From Pontederia crassipes (taxonomy: Eukaryota > Streptophyta > Magnoliopsida > Commelinales > Pontederiaceae), in NCBI GenBank assembly GCA_030549335.1, contig CM060186.1, forward strand, positions 20,575,189 through 20,639,188: a DNA stretch of 64,000 nt, given 5' to 3'. How positions within the stretch are numbered: position 1 is the stretch's first letter; each line of letters opens with the position of its first letter. The position numbers were made by a program, and so were the translations under genes. The notes beneath the pieces were generated by a model. The model saw nothing but the letters and a program-made list of their open reading frames with translations. It had not been told where the DNA came from and searched no databases. Positions 1-16,603 of this stretch are shown here, in pieces.

Positions 1-2690
1 CCCTTATAATGGTGACCTACACGCCGACCTAAAGGATTTTTACCATCTTGGCATCACGGCAGGAGAGGTGGAGAGAGAAGCGCCGAGACGCCGTGACCGA
101 GGGAGACGTGTAGGCCGTCAATAGTGAAATCAAGTTCGTCGCTTACAAAAGGTACACAAAAATCTGCTATAGTCAGTAGAGCTTATTAAGAAATTTTGAT
201 CATTATTAGAGCCTTTAAAAATACATCATGCGCAGTCATTTTGTCTTACTTTCTTATCGTGATCGATGTCAGATGGGATGATTTATGGTGCTAAAGTCTG
301 CCTTATTTATACTATTTCATGTGAATAATGGCCAATGTCCTATTTCAGGCTGTCAATTCGTATGAATATTTTTCTTTAATCACATTATTAGAAATGACAT
401 ACATTCGTATTTCGTGCCGAACATATTAACGTGTATAGTCATATCTATCTTGTATGGTTCCACGCATCTTGCACATACAAACATCACTATGGGTGCAATT
501 AATGCTCTGAAATGATGTTTTCATAAATTCAGTTAATGCTTTTAGCAGGCAACACACACCCTTAAATATATTCATACGTACTCATCATGCCATCATGCCT
601 GCTACAGCACCCATGTTAATACATCTTTACATCTTAATCATTCCATTAGTATATTAATATAGTAACCCTATTACAATACTCCCTGCTGATCCACAAAGTC
701 TATTTTTGCCGCTACTTATCAATGCATAAATATTCTGATGTATTTCTACAGATTTATATATTCTTATTCCACAATTTTACGGTCGGTCATTTTCATACGT
801 ATGTCATGTCTCGCAACGTTCCCGAAGTGTATTCGGCCACGTGGCGAAGTACATTTCGGGGGCGTTACAAAACTTTTGGTTCTCATTCTATCCATGCATT
901 TAGTCCCGTCCTTATCAATGTAATCGGCCCATGCACGTTCTCCAGTATACGCTGGAGATTGGCTGGAGTTGAATTTTCAGACCCTGAAATCTTCTGACCA
1001 TTATTGATCTTTCCTCGCCTTGTATTGTTGCTCCATGCATGCAGTACTGCGCATGTATCACACTTGTTTAAAGTTGGAAAGAGAACGAGTAATATGCTGC
1101 ATGCATGGCTTATCAAGTTGGGAATCCAGAAACCCTGCAGGCAAGCTTTGACAAAGAAAAGCTCGACAAGAAAACTTGTTACTGTGAAATGACATTGACA
1201 GCACGCTTGTCTTGAAAAATATCTCATCAGCTATATAAATGCCATTTGACATGATAATTGTGCAACTGTTGGATTCCTTTGATCAATATTATATAACATG
1301 TGAACCTGGAGAGCCATCTCTTCCGAGTACATAACATACCACATCAAAACAGATATGATATGATTCTCAAATCCATAATGTGATATCATGCTTATTATGA
1401 CAACTCTTTTTTTCTTCCCCCACTCCCCGGAATTATATGTCTCTCTGCATGTTTCATGAGAACTCTTGACTTGTTCCCAAGCTCTAGATCGATCCTATAT
1501 ACAGATGTATCCACTTGGACTTTTCTTTATTCCATCCCACGTTGATGACTCACACCATCACTTATTAATTTTCACAGTATACCAAGCATCCAACATTCGT
1601 ACCGAAACACATCAACATTAGTCATTCCCTAGATCTGTTTAGCTAAAAGAGATCCACAAGAATGTGAAATTTATCTCCAGATCTTGTCTTTTTTTGTGGA
1701 TATTATGTCTTTCCTGAATTATAGAACGTAGCCTGTGTGGAATGCAAGATCAAGAATAAGTCAGCAACGAATCCTTTGTAATCTCAGAGAATCTTTGCGA
1801 TCTTCGAGTGCTGACCAATGACAATGTGGCGTCCGGAAAAAAAAAGACAAAAAATGCTAACCCTGCAAGCTTATATAGATTTTCTGATCTAATTAGGCTT
1901 TTAAGTACAAACCATATCCGAATTAGAGCCATTTGGAAGACATCTTTCTCTGCACACCGTTGACTGATCCGTTATTAGGTTACAACTGGAGTTTTGAATC
2001 GAACTTAAGATTCGTTTGACTAAGGATTGCATGGCCAGGCATGCAAAATATTATACATGTTATTAGCATGAACAACAGATTGAAGCAAGCAGCACAGCAT
2101 TTCTTTAGCAGGTCACGTCGTCGTCAGCTTCACAATCTTCCTTTGTGAAGATTCTGGTAGGAAGGAAAAATTCAACTAGCATGTAATCAAATTTGAAAGT
2201 CCACACACGTTAAACATATCTTAAGTTCTGAATTTGCACTGCAAAAAAAAAAAAAAAAAAACTCCTGAACAATTTTAATCAGAACATCCATCTGTCCAAA
2301 CTTTTTTCTTACAGATATGGTAAAAAGCAGTAACTCCTGAGAGGAAACGACACATCATTCATGGAAACAATGTACTGAAGATGCAAAACCGGCAGCAAAA
2401 TATCAGCTCCAGGTTTTTTAGCTGAAACGAAGCAGAAAAGCTAACGGAGGGAGGGAGACGGGGACCCCTTCAAGAAATAAAGTTGATGCAATATTCATGG
2501 TAGTCCTTTCACTGCAGACGCCTGCATGCCTATATATATAGTTGCACCAATATTTGCAGCCAAAGAAGACCTGATCGCCGCGGCTTTTAATTTTCCAAAG
2601 TTGATGGCCTATCCACGGTACAAACAAAGATCTGCAATTTTGCAAGCACAGCTAGTAGGAAGCATCTTCTAGCTAGGCTGCATGCATGCC
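1..2690. other. AT-rich intergenic DNA, no gene recognised
   Basis: No reading frame here resembles a protein I know. The short open frames around 722-1252 overlap on both strands and look like chance. The stretch contains an A-run near 2242-2260 and ordinary AT-rich sequence. I see no paired terminal repeats. Confidence 0.5.
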
Positions 2691-2696
2691 CCCCTC

Positions 2697-2730
2697 CCTC
2701 CTCCTCCTCCTCCTCCTCCTCCTCCTCCTC
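2697..2730. repeat. (CTC)n microsatellite
   Basis: Eleven or so uninterrupted CTC/TCC triplets lie in otherwise AT-rich intergenic DNA. Confidence 0.9.
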
Positions 2731-3939
2731 AAACATGCATATGCATCCAAAGCTCTAAGCCTAACCAAGCAATATTGTCGCTATTCTGATCTCAGAACAG
2801 CAAAGAAAAGGACTCATAAGCAGATAATTCCACACGAGTTGCAATAATGCGTGCCTCCGACTTTGTTCTCTCTCTGTGTGCAGAAATTTAGCGTCCGCAA
2901 TGCTTGTGCGGTTCATGAATTGTCGACGCATGGAACTATGCAAGATTCAGAGGTTCGTGAACTATCGACACATGGGAGATTAAGAATAAAGAAACCCTGT
3001 AAAAAAGTTGGTGTAATTTTCTGGTACGAAAAGTTGAGGGGCCGTGTACGATCATACACGTGATGTCGTGAAGTAGATCTACAGAAATCATCACGTAATT
3101 AATATAAATATTAGATCTCTCTCTCTCTCTCCTCCTCCCCTATTTGCAGTATCCATGTATAAATTTATCTTCTTTTTTGTCCTACGTAGCTCCGTCGTAT
3201 ATGGATGATGGATTCCCACGTATGAAATCTTTCGTAAAGCGACTACAAGATGTTAGCCGTCAGGTCTTTCTTAACTAATATTATATATTGTTCGTTGACC
3301 TACCATGCAGATAAAAAAAAGATATATATGCTCATCTCACATCATGAACAAATTGGAATTTTCTCCTTACATATTCTTCATTATAACTAAGGAATTAATT
3401 TAGTTCTACATGTTCGATCTTGACGTCATCTCACATATGAAGCTAAACGGTCTTTTTTCATGTGTCTTATAATTATTAGTTTATCAACATGTATACTAAT
3501 TTAGTACGCCTCGGTCTATAAACTCACATACGTATTTGTGTGATGAGGATTTCGAATAGTATATTGAACGCATATGCAATTTTTAAAAAAAAATCCAAAA
3601 CAAAGAAAATATCAGTAATTATAGAACGCCAGAAAATAATTTATCAACAATATTTTTCAGTTTTTTTTCTATTTCAAAATATTATTTCTAGGAAATTGTT
3701 TACGTACTCTGAAAAATATATCCTAGGATTAATTATTTCCAGCGAAACAGTGTAGGAGTTCGAGAAGAGAACCATGGGAAAATTTTTCAAAAATGACCTT
3801 GATGTTGGACATAAAAAAAGATCACATATGTATTTGTTTTGGAAAAAAAACGTGAATGAATTAAAAAAAAATTGACTCATGGGTCATTGCGCGGAGTTCT
3901 TTGAACTGGAAGGGAGGAGGTGCACACGAAATTCTTTCA
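2731..3939. other. Intergenic DNA, nothing recognised
   Basis: No protein homology or structural RNA is visible. A short CT-rich run occurs at about 3115-3132. The open frames at 2851-3063 and 3540-3880 have no recognisable domains and overlap on opposite strands. Confidence 0.45.
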
Positions 3940-5100
3940 TTTTTTTTACAATTGCTTTTGCATTTATTCTACGAATAAAATATAATATTAAAATTTAAAT
4001 ATATATAAATTAATAATGAGAGTATGAAGTATGCGCACAAAAAAAAATAATAGGATGCTAAAATAATATTTCTAAAAATTATGAATTCTAAAATCACATA
4101 AAACATAGTAAGATGGATGAAAGAAGAAAAGGATTTTGTGCCCAAAATTTAGTGTGTGTCCTCTCTCTCTACACACACACACACATATATATATAACAAA
4201 TCAACTTACAATTTATTAAAATTTAAACATGATATTAATAAAAGAAAGTATTAATTAAGCATGCATTTACTTATGTCATAATAATCTATAAATGTTTTTC
4301 AATCTAACATGTTAGGAAAGATTCCCAAAATTAGATATTGCACGAATATTAATGAGAGAAAAACATTAATTTGCGTCCAAAATTTTACACTTGTTTTATT
4401 TTATTTTAAAAATAAAACTGAATTAGAAAAGATATTCAAATCTAATGTCCATTAGTTTTTTTTTAAAAAATAGTTGATTCAAATCTGATGTCCAAAATAT
4501 AATGAAATTTAAATAGTACACAACATGTAATTTATTGAAAAATTTAACCATGATATTAAAAAATGAATACACCTTATTAATGACACATTTATATATGATT
4601 ATACTTTATTAAGATAAATACATAAAATTAATACAATTAAATATAAAGAGTAAATATCTAATTTGTAAAAATTTAATCATGATGCTAAAAATTTAATAGG
4701 GAAACTATTAGTGAGAATACAATGTGTTGACGCAAAGAACTAAATGATACAATAAATTAATAGGATGTTAAGATAACATTATAAATTAAAAACTATCACA
4801 TCATTAAGAGATATGAAGAATGGAAAAATTCTCAACAAATATAGCAAGAATATTAAAGAGAGAACAGACTATTACACTTTTCATTTATTTAAGAATAAAA
4901 TTAAATTATAGAATATTAAAATTTAATGTTCATTAGTTTAAAAATTTTTATCATGAATAAAAATATAATAAAATTTAAATAATTAACTTGTAATTTATGA
5001 AAAGTTGATCATAATGTTATAAGTTGTGTCCATTATTAGTAATGCATTTATATATGCTTATGTTTTTATATGATTTAAAACATAATGAAATAGTAAAGCT
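3940..5100. repeat. AT-rich degenerate repetitive stretch
   Basis: Related phrases recur several times in this block. Examples are 'aatttattaaaatttaa' followed by 'catgatattaa', then a tract like 'ttaatgacacatttatatatg', and then 'taataggatgctaa'. The copies are diverged and their spacing is irregular, in the low hundreds of bases. They look like a decayed tandem or segmentally duplicated AT-rich repeat. No coding capacity is visible. Confidence 0.35.
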
Positions 5101-8100
5101 CCCAAATTTAGGGGTCACTACTAACTTTGTAATACTCTGATTGAAATATTAGCTTTGACTGCTTCTTTAATCAAATCACAAATATGCAGAAGACTTAAAA
5201 GAATAATAGTAGAGATATCACTAAAAATGGAAGTTCAGCATTATAAAAGTCTCATGTCAGTATCAAGAGGATTAGAATAGAAATCTTACAAATTTATACA
5301 AGTTTAGAATTTTGAAAAAGAAATAACTAATAATAGAAGGCAACGAACACACTAGGACAACCCCCATGTGCATATCACTATCAAGAATAACAATAGTCGC
5401 TATCGTTTATCCTTATGATCTATTTAATTGAATAATCAATGTAGAAAAAATAACAACACATGAGTTTGGCAATCCAATAGGTAAAAAGTAAAACAATGGA
5501 TAAATATTTAACAACAGAAAAACAGAAAGATAGACATATACCATAGCATTAACACTAAAATCATTTAGGAAAAAGACTAGTAGCATAACTAAATAGTGAG
5601 AGAAATAATAATAATAATCTACTGAAAGGTACTAATAAAGATCAATAAAAGGAAACAATGCCATACTCTAGTTGTCAATGGAAGAAAGGACATGTAATGC
5701 TCTGATATCTCAATTTTACATCTCAATGCTTTTTAATCAATGTTTTATCAATGCAAAAATGGAGAAGTTTCAAGTCTTTATTTTTTTACATAATATCATT
5801 GTTTAACATATTTGTTACAATGATGTGTCTCATTAGTTGCCCGTGGTTGTGCATACCGTGACAAATGCCCTCTCAGATGAAAGAATTTATAATTCTTAGA
5901 TGAGATCTTCTTTCGTGAAAAGCAATTGTGCAATGAAAATATGTGTTAACTAATGTCCAATCATACGATGTACGATGCTATGCAATTTACTTGCATCAAA
6001 CATGAACATCCTATTTTAATTAATTAGGTTCTCATCCTCCCCCAAAATGAGAGTTTGATCATAATTATGTAATGACAATAAAGGGCCAAGACTAACATTA
6101 GATTAGTAAAGTCAAAGAAGGTTAAACCTCACATTTAATGTATATGAGGGATAATTAATCATGATTAACAAGTTCTGAATCTAATAATAATATAGAGTAA
6201 TAAACATCAATGGATTTCAAACTATAAATCATAATTCATTAATATGAATAATTTAATATAAAACTACACATTCCATGAATTGAGTCGGGTCGGATTGGTA
6301 TGACCCGAGTCCGATTGTAAGGTGCTAAAGGATGGAGGAGTCTCGGGCTTGATCCAATTTTAGTTGGCTTGATCAATTTATAGGAACAAGGACCGAATTA
6401 GATAGAGCTCAACCCTTCCTCTTGTTGCCTGCATGGAGTCTCCTCTTGTTCAGCCTTCCCTTCCTCTCTTTCCTTCATCAGTAGTCCCAAAAGATCGATT
6501 CACCTTATATCTTAAAGTTGACGCATCCTCGCCCTTCCCCATTTTACTACTCAATAAGAGTGCTGTGATTTCATGATCTCCAGTGTCTGTGCCACTCTTT
6601 CCTTTAGCATTCAACATGCAAGGGTGGAAAAAAAATGAGAGATTACATAGGGATGACTTGAGAAGTAAGATAAGAGGGGATAAGGAGTTTAATATATAAT
6701 TGGATATATAGGTGTAGCCATTTAATGTGATATCATATTTTCACAATATTTTATAACAACAAAGAAATGAAGCACAAATTTTTTTAGATAAAAAACTATT
6801 ATTATTTTCGCAGGTGATTTGTAAAAAAATATTTATTATGTTAACATTTTGATACATAAATTTATAATAAGAATATGAAATGTCCATGAAGAAATTGCAT
6901 TAAATCAATAGGATATTGTATAACTTACCTAATCGAACAATATGATACATGATATATAGCCAGGCTACGTACATGAAACTTAGAGGCTTGCTATCTTTTA
7001 CTTGTTGGCCAGACACAAAGCTAATTGCATCATACTGCAGATTATTTTAATTGGGTCTTTTTGTGGCCTCACACAGCACGAAAATATAAACCGTCAGACG
7101 TGGGCCATTTGCTGTTAAATGTTGTCCCCTAAACTCCTCACATATGGGACCCTTTGACAAGCAATGATTTCTGAACCATTAGCTTTGCAGCAAACCTCGC
7201 GGAAAGAGATGAAGGGAAATCATTCATAAATTGGAGTTACTGTGAGCGAACGTCGTGACTTGTGATTTCTTGTGATGGCTCCCTGTAAGTCGTGGCAATA
7301 CTTGACATGTTTTCAGTACATCACACAGGGAAAAAAACTATTGCATATAGAGAGAGACTGGTTGCTCATGAATTTGATCATTAACCTAATTTGTTTTTAT
7401 CTAGGTGATAATGAAATTTGAGTTTCTTTCCATGTATTGATAACACGTAAATATTTATATAATTTTGTTCATTTGATTACTTTTTTTCTGAGAAAACTGA
7501 TAATAAATCATAAATCAAATTCCAAATTAATAATTCCCTTCGAATGGTCATTAGTTGATGAAGATATTCTATATTTCTAAATTGGTGATCAAGTCGGTCA
7601 CTCACCAATTATAAAGGAAAAAATTATTTGGAAGTTAATTAAAAATATGTATACTTTTGTGTACTCGATCATGTATTTGACCTATCGTTTTTTTTATGCT
7701 GCAGTGTTACCTTTCCGGTTACCACATATACCTTTAACTGGTTTATATGTAGGTTGGCTTTTCGCAACGAAGACTAGTACTAAAAAGATTGTCAGAGCTC
7801 GTGGGGCACGCATATCTTAGACCAAATCTTGATATGTTGGAGAAAAGTTGTTCAGAATATTCTGTCGAAGCTTTTTGTGTGACCATCTTTTTAACAGTGC
7901 AAAATAAATAAATTGGTCATATAGTAAACATAAATTGGACGTTCAAATAATTAAGAAGGATGAATGCAATTTCTGTATGACAATATATATTAATTTTTTT
8001 TAATTATGTGTATTATTATTTCGATACTGTATCCTCGAAGTCTGAAACCCTGATACCAATGAAATATGTAGATCAGTTTGTCAACATCTTCACATGGGTA

Positions 8101-9500
8101 CGTAATTATCATTATGCATGGCTGCAATTATAAATATATTTTTAACGAATATTTCGTTGATTCAACGAATTAACAAGTTGAGTATGTCATGACAGCGTGT
8201 TCCTCACATCCAATTTGATTAATAAGAGGCTGTTTATGACCGTTTAAATATCAACATCGATCTACATTAAAAAAATATATTTTTTAGTTGCATGCAAATA
8301 TCTATGTTTCAATGATAAATAGAGGTAATAAAAGAAACATCCAAAAACCCGAAAAAAGACGGATTTCTAGTAATCTTAATTTATTAATCTTTACAAGAAT
8401 AGTTAAGGGTTACACTCGCTTAATTAGCTTGATATATTACCCTTCAAGATATGAGAATTTGAACTAATTAATTCATTCCGTTCATAACACGTTATTTAGG
8501 TATCATTTATCTGACAAAAGTAATATTAGTTAAATTCCACTGAAAACGTATTGAATTGTTTGCCCTGTGTGCATGACTATGATGTTAATAGTTATATATT
8601 AGTATGGTAGGGAATTAAGTTTTTTTCCTGGTTATAAGAACATGATAACTTAATTAAAGACCTATTAAATTTCTCAATCAAGTTCTGTCTCAGTTTATCC
8701 ACGCTTAACAAGTTATGACATTTTTGAGGATAAGATAAATAATAAAAAGTATAACCAGTGTGGAGATGCTTATATCACAGAGCTTGAACGCAATTAACTA
8801 CCTTTTCCTCTGTCAGCATGCTAATTAAGCAACCCTTCGTGCTTAGTGTAATTGTCTAAACTTAGTTTAGCATTTAACTTTGTCCATAGAGTTCAAGCAC
8901 GCAACTCACTCGTACTAACAAATTGTAAACATGCAACCAAGTGGCACCTTGTTTACGTGTTTTAAAATAATTCAAAGATACAAACTTTTCTTTCCATATC
9001 TCGTCTAAGTTAGAGTTTCAAATCACTCTATCAATGGAGAGGACCAACTGTTTCTCCTTCACTTTGTCTATTATTAGGAAGATTCGCGTGTTCATGACTT
9101 AGTTTACGAAAGATAGATTAAAAAAAGGTAAATTAATTGGAGGTAATTTCTTCTGAGTAAGTTTTTTTTCTACATGCGTCACCTACAACACTACGTCCAA
9201 GTAATTGACGGTAGAATTTTCATGATCGCATCTAATGTAACAATCTAAGAAGTTTCACTCTTTTTTCCCCCTCTTGTCTATATGTACGAGGGTCAAATTA
9301 CTTGGAGATAGAATCCCTGCAAGCAGTCCTCCGTATCTTTGACAGAACCCTCAAAGATGACTCCGTTCGGCCCCGCTACAAAGAAGTCTGCGAACCCATT
9401 TACCAAAAAAGAAATCTACGAAGCCCTTCCACAAGATCTCCTCTGGACACCTCCAAGATCTCAATCTTTCGTCCCTATCCTACGTATCTTCTCATGAAAT
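5101..9500. other. AT-rich intergenic DNA upstream of CKX
   Basis: No gene is recognisable in these 4.4 kb. A short stretch near 6285-6360 has the GGGTCGGATT / GACCCGAGTCCGA composition seen in other repeat arrays of this window. The distal promoter of the downstream CKX gene presumably lies at the right-hand end. Confidence 0.4.
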
Positions 9501-9501
9501 C

Positions 9502-9512
9502 TATATATATAG
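9502..9512 (+). promoter_or_regulatory. Probable TATA box of CKX
   Basis: The TATATATATAG run lies about 75-83 bp upstream of the CKX start codon. That leaves room for a short 5' leader if transcription starts about 30 bp downstream. The assignment rests on sequence and position only. Confidence 0.5.
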
Positions 9513-12091
<2,579 letters not shown>

Positions 12092-12640
12092 GATTAATTT
12101 GAAATCTGCATGCAGTGTGATTGAGGTGTAGGGGGTACTGGAATTAATTAGGTAATCAATGGGATTTTGTGTATCGCATTTGAAGCAGTGTAAATTGTTA
12201 TCGAAATTTGTATGCTGAGCTAGTTTATGCTGTAATTATCATGGTGTTTACTGGATTCATGTTGTGGACTTTGCTGCATGAAGCTTGGTTGGCATGTCAT
12301 AGTTACGTACTCCTACGTGCATGAACAAGTTGATTAATGCATTGATAACTAAAGAAGTTGTGTGATAAGCTAGTCAAAACTATATTATCGTTTTTAATAC
12401 TTTTTTTTCGATTGCCATGGCATTAGTTAAAATGATCTAATAAAGATTCCAATTCATTATTATCTTGTATTCTATATATTATAATGTGTGAAATTTTTGG
12501 CGATAACTTTTTACTAATATAATGAATAACGAAATAAAAATCTGGGAAGATCTACTACGCTTTGAGATTTTGTTAACTCCAAAAGATTAGGTATATATCC
12601 GGAAACTCTAGTCACATGTAACATTAATTAAACCCTTTAA
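12092..12640. other. CKX 3' flank
   Basis: AT-rich sequence follows the stop codon and presumably includes the 3' UTR. Candidate polyadenylation-type AT tracts occur, but no site can be fixed. The stretch ends in TTTAA (12636-12640), which is one copy of the target duplication of the solo LTR that follows. Confidence 0.4.
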
Positions 12641-14622
12641 TGTAATAACCGACAATCAGAAAGGATAAAGAAAAAAAACATGAAATCAGATTTGAATTAG
12701 GAATGGCCGGCCAGAGAAGAGAAGCAAGATTAAAAAGAAATCAAAGCCCAATAGGAGTCCTATGCTATAAAAATAATTTAAACCCTGAACTCTTTTCTTT
12801 TTCCCTTGGGAAGACACGAATTTTCCTTCTCCCTTCGGTTAGTCTCTCCCGCTGGACGCTGCTGGAAGGCCGACCTTCATCAGAGAGGCAAGCCGAGAGG
12901 ACCAACGACCCTTTTCCCTTTCTTCCTCTCACGTACATCTTTTTGTAGCAAGATTTCGTGACTGGTCTTCGTTGAACCGTGCAGGTCAGGAACAAGGGGA
13001 AGAACATGGGAGAAACAAGAGGAATTGATCGTTAGGTTTTGGGGTTCAGATCGAAGAACAGATTAACCGCGAATCGAAGTGGGTGAATCGAAATCACCTT
13101 GCATGACCCCTGAATAACGTTGAATCATGCCCTAATCGTACATGTAAAGAAGAAGAAAAAAGGAGGATTCAAGTTTCTTGTTTTGCCTTATTTGATTTTC
13201 TTGAATTCATTGATTGATTGATTATTTGCATGCATAATTCATTTTCTGTTGTGCTATTATTGTGTGATTGATTTGTTAGGAGATAGGAAATAGTTTAGGT
13301 GGAAATTGCATTGGATAATTGATGAAATCCGAAAGTTCTGCAACTTTGTGGACGCCGACTGGTCGAACGGTCCGCAGGCATTGCCAGCAACCGGTCGACC
13401 GATAACTTGCCTACCGTCGTCTTTCTTCATACGTCAATTGGTCGACCGATCCCTGTCACTGATCGATCGATCCTTACCCACCGGTCGATCGATCCCTGTC
13501 ACTGATCGATCGATCCTTACCCACCGGACGACCGTTTCACTAAACGGATCGACCGACCCGATTAACCCGAATCAGCCAAGTGGTCGACCGATCTGAATAG
13601 GCCGGTCGACCGATCAATAGGCTATCGCTCGATCGATTCCCCAGAAAACCTTTTACTATATTTATTAATTATTTTATTTTTATCCAAATATTACTTATAT
13701 ATAGAATTGATTCTATTGTCTGACCCCATAGAAATCCCTCGTTGATTTACATGATCTACTTTCTTATTGGTTTATTTCTCATTGATCCTATCGTATCTAT
13801 TGAATCAAGAACAAAGAGCCACAAGTTGTTAAAAGTAATTAATAAGTTCAGATAAAAGATTAATCATGGGTTGTCAGTCTAAGTCAAGTGCAGCAAGATA
13901 AATGTAGCTCCCTTGGTCATGATTTGATCATCCACTGACCCACACATATCGTTTGCTCGGCATACCCCAAGAATTAAATGCATCTAAAGTCACCCTGATT
14001 TTAATAATAATCCAAGATCAATAAGCATGTTCAAGTCAAGTCAAGTATGCTACGATTCCAAGTTTACTAAGCATCATTGATTCCCAGGATTCATGTTCTA
14101 TTCTGATTCTTATTCTTATTCCTATTATGATCCATGATACTGACATGTTATCTTTCACGTTCAAGTCAAGCATGATTATTTATTGCTAATTATTATATTC
14201 ATGTCATGCATTATATATTATGTGGTTCTCCACTAGGCTGTAAAGCTTACGGGATGACCTCCTCTCCTGTGTCTGATTTTCACATGACCGGATCAATGAC
14301 GTGATGGAATAGGTGTGTGATGATGAAGCTCTAACGATAGGACATCACATGAATCATAGGGCTTTTTAGAGTGTTTATTAGTTTTCATTTAACTTCCGCA
14401 TTTTAGATTCATGATGTAAACTTATTTTTATTTCTTAGCAATGATATAGTCATTTTTTAGACTTCCGCATATTTAAGTTATCCTTTTTTTTATTTCTTTC
14501 TTCCGCTAACGTGTCTCAGTTCTTGACTGAGATGTGGTGAATATTATGGTCAAAATTATAGCATGCCGTAGCGTCTCCAGATTGATCTTCGCCACATGGC
14601 GGGGGTCGACTTGGGGGCGTTA
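12641..14622 (+). mobile_element. Solo LTR of a Ty3/gypsy-type retrotransposon
   Basis: The sequence starts TGTAATAACCGACA and runs to GGGGGCGTTA. It matches the two full LTRs at 30952-33319 and 37241-39611 over most of its length, though it is clearly diverged. Shared landmarks are the segment ending 'aatcgaaatcaccttgcatgac' in the 5' third and the 'catgccgtagcgtc' phrase near the 3' end. TTTAA flanks it at 12636-12640 and 14623-14627, a 5-bp target duplication. The terminal CA appears lost. No internal region, primer-binding site or second LTR is attached, so it is a solo LTR left by recombination. Confidence 0.85.
13341..13622. repeat. Array of GGTCGACC/CGATCGATC palindromic motifs inside the solo LTR
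   Basis: Variants of GGTCGACCGATC recur about ten times here, partly as a tandem duplication: the unit with 'gatccctgtcactgatcgat' occurs twice near 13450-13520. The core is self-complementary. The full-length LTRs of the same family lack this motif at the corresponding place and carry a different one. Confidence 0.8.
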
Positions 14623-14627
14623 TTTAA

Positions 14628-15145
14628 TATATATGCAATTGTCAAACAAAAAGCCGGCAACACAACGGGAAAAGAATTAGGAGAAAAAGGATAATCAACT
14701 AGTTATTAAATTACTAGAAACATGAAGATGGTATCAGGCAATTAATGTGAAGAAATGTAACCAATCCGCGCATTTGTAGTGAAGATCTTACGGTTAACGT
14801 GTTGTATCGAATTTTGTATTTCTGTGTTTATAAAATGCTTTATTATTATTTTTCAAATAGAAATGTGGTTTAAAGAATTCTGAAAAAAATGCGAGAAAAT
14901 ATGAGTATAAATTAGATACTTAAACCTTAAAGATATTTCGGAACTGGATTCTCTTATTATAATTTATAATTATATGATCTTCTAACTACTAACTTATTCT
15001 AATTACGATTCTTGTAATCTGTGATAACTAATTTACCGATATATATAGTCGACGTGATAATCATATTAAATATCAAAATTAATAAAATAATATCAAAATA
15101 TTAAAATATTAAAAATAACAAGAAAGGAAGCACCGGTAAAGGGGC
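14628..15145. other. AT-rich spacer between two LTRs
   Basis: No gene or element end is recognisable between the solo LTR target duplication and the next LTR edge at 15146. Confidence 0.4.
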
Positions 15146-15688
15146 TGTCAGGGGTCATTTTTTGCTCGACCGACCTGTGCGACACCTAGAAGTGTCCAAC
15201 GTCTAGGCAAGCTCTTTTGAGCGCTTTGTGGAAGCTTACTTATGATACTTTTCGAATATCACAGTTTTTGGGACGCACGGTCTTGAGCGAACGCTTCTTC
15301 GGTGAAGGCGTTTGTGAACAAACGGACATCTCGGCGAAACACTCGATCGCTTGGAACGCTTTTGGACGCTCTTATGTGGGTTGCCACCCCAAGTTCGAGG
15401 TACGGTGCTAGATTTTGGGAAGTTTGAAATCTTTGTTGAGTAAATAGAAATGATTACAACGCTTCGGAGGAGCACTAACTAGTCTCCCCTACTATACCGT
15501 AGGCATGGGAGGCCTATATACGACGTGTGATGTGGAAGACAAGCTAGGGGATGCACTTTTTAAGAGTGCAGAATTACAAAACTGCCACTATCACATTTGA
15601 AAAATAAACTGAATACAAAAGTGGGTTGAAAAAGGGAAAATACATGATGTAAGATAACTCGACGTGCCTCGAAAAAGTCCCCGGAACC
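15146..15688 (-). repeat. 3' LTR of the rearranged chromovirus
   Basis: This is the reverse complement of the LTR at 19656-20199. Its outer end reads TGTCAGGGGTC on the plus strand, so the LTR ends in TGACA on its own strand. It lies directly downstream of the pol remnant on the minus strand, after a G-rich tract resembling a polypurine tract near 15688-15695. Confidence 0.85.
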
Positions 15689-16603
15689 CCCACTCAAGTC
15701 AGCGACGTCCCTGGAGCTGCAGTTTGAAAATTTTCAATCTTCTACTTGAACTGCCACAGGTCTTCGGCTGTCTCCCAACTAGTGTCGGCGTCCGGTATTC
15801 CGCTCCATCGAACAAGATACTCCTTCTTCTGATTCTTCGTGCGGATGGCGAGTACTTCTTTAACGTGATCAGTGAACTGCTGAAAGATGGTCGGCGGGGC
15901 GCAGTCTAAAACCCCACGCCCGAGATTTTCAGTGTCTTCAATGAAATGCTTGAGCAGGCTGACATGGAAGACGGAATATTGTTGCATCTACAGCGGGAGC
16001 TCCAACTTGTAGGCCACCTTGCCTACTTTCTTCGGGATCTTGAACGGTCCCTCGTAACGCCTAACGGGACCCTTGTGCAGATTCTTCTCACTTAGCCGAA
16101 AGTGTTGGACCAGCTTCACAAGGATCAAGTCTCCGACTTCAAAGTTGACGTCCCATCGGGCGGTGTCCGTCCAATTCTTCATGCGCTTCGATGCCTTGTG
16201 CAAACATGTTCTCGCCATGTCGTTCTGCTCATGCCATCCCCTCGCCATGCGGTGAGCGGCGGGGACTTTGCCACCGTTAGAAGTGGCGACGGCCTGGGGT
16301 ATGAAAGATTGTTGCTCCGTCACTATCTCGAAGGGACTCCGATTGGTCGAATCATTTTGTTGTATGTTGTAGAAGAATTGCGCGATGTCGAGTAGCTTCG
16401 CCCAGTTCTTCTGATTGGCACTCACATAGTGCCGAAAGTAGATATCCATGATACAATTCACCCTCTCAGTTTGGCCATCGTTTCAGGATGAAGTGATGTT
16501 GAAAAATGCAGGTTGGAGCCCATCATCTTGAACAATTCCTTCCAGAAGTTGCCAACGAATCGTCCATCCCGATCGTTGACGTTGCTTTGTGGTAGGTCAC
16601 AAT

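Noticed and set aside
722-1252. Overlapping frames of 60-114 codons on both strands
   Set aside because: No domain, no splice context, and comparable frames on both strands suggest chance.
13341-13622. Regularly repeated short motif considered as a CRISPR-like array
   Set aside because: The spacing is irregular, the motif is palindromic with no unique spacers, and it lies in a plant LTR.
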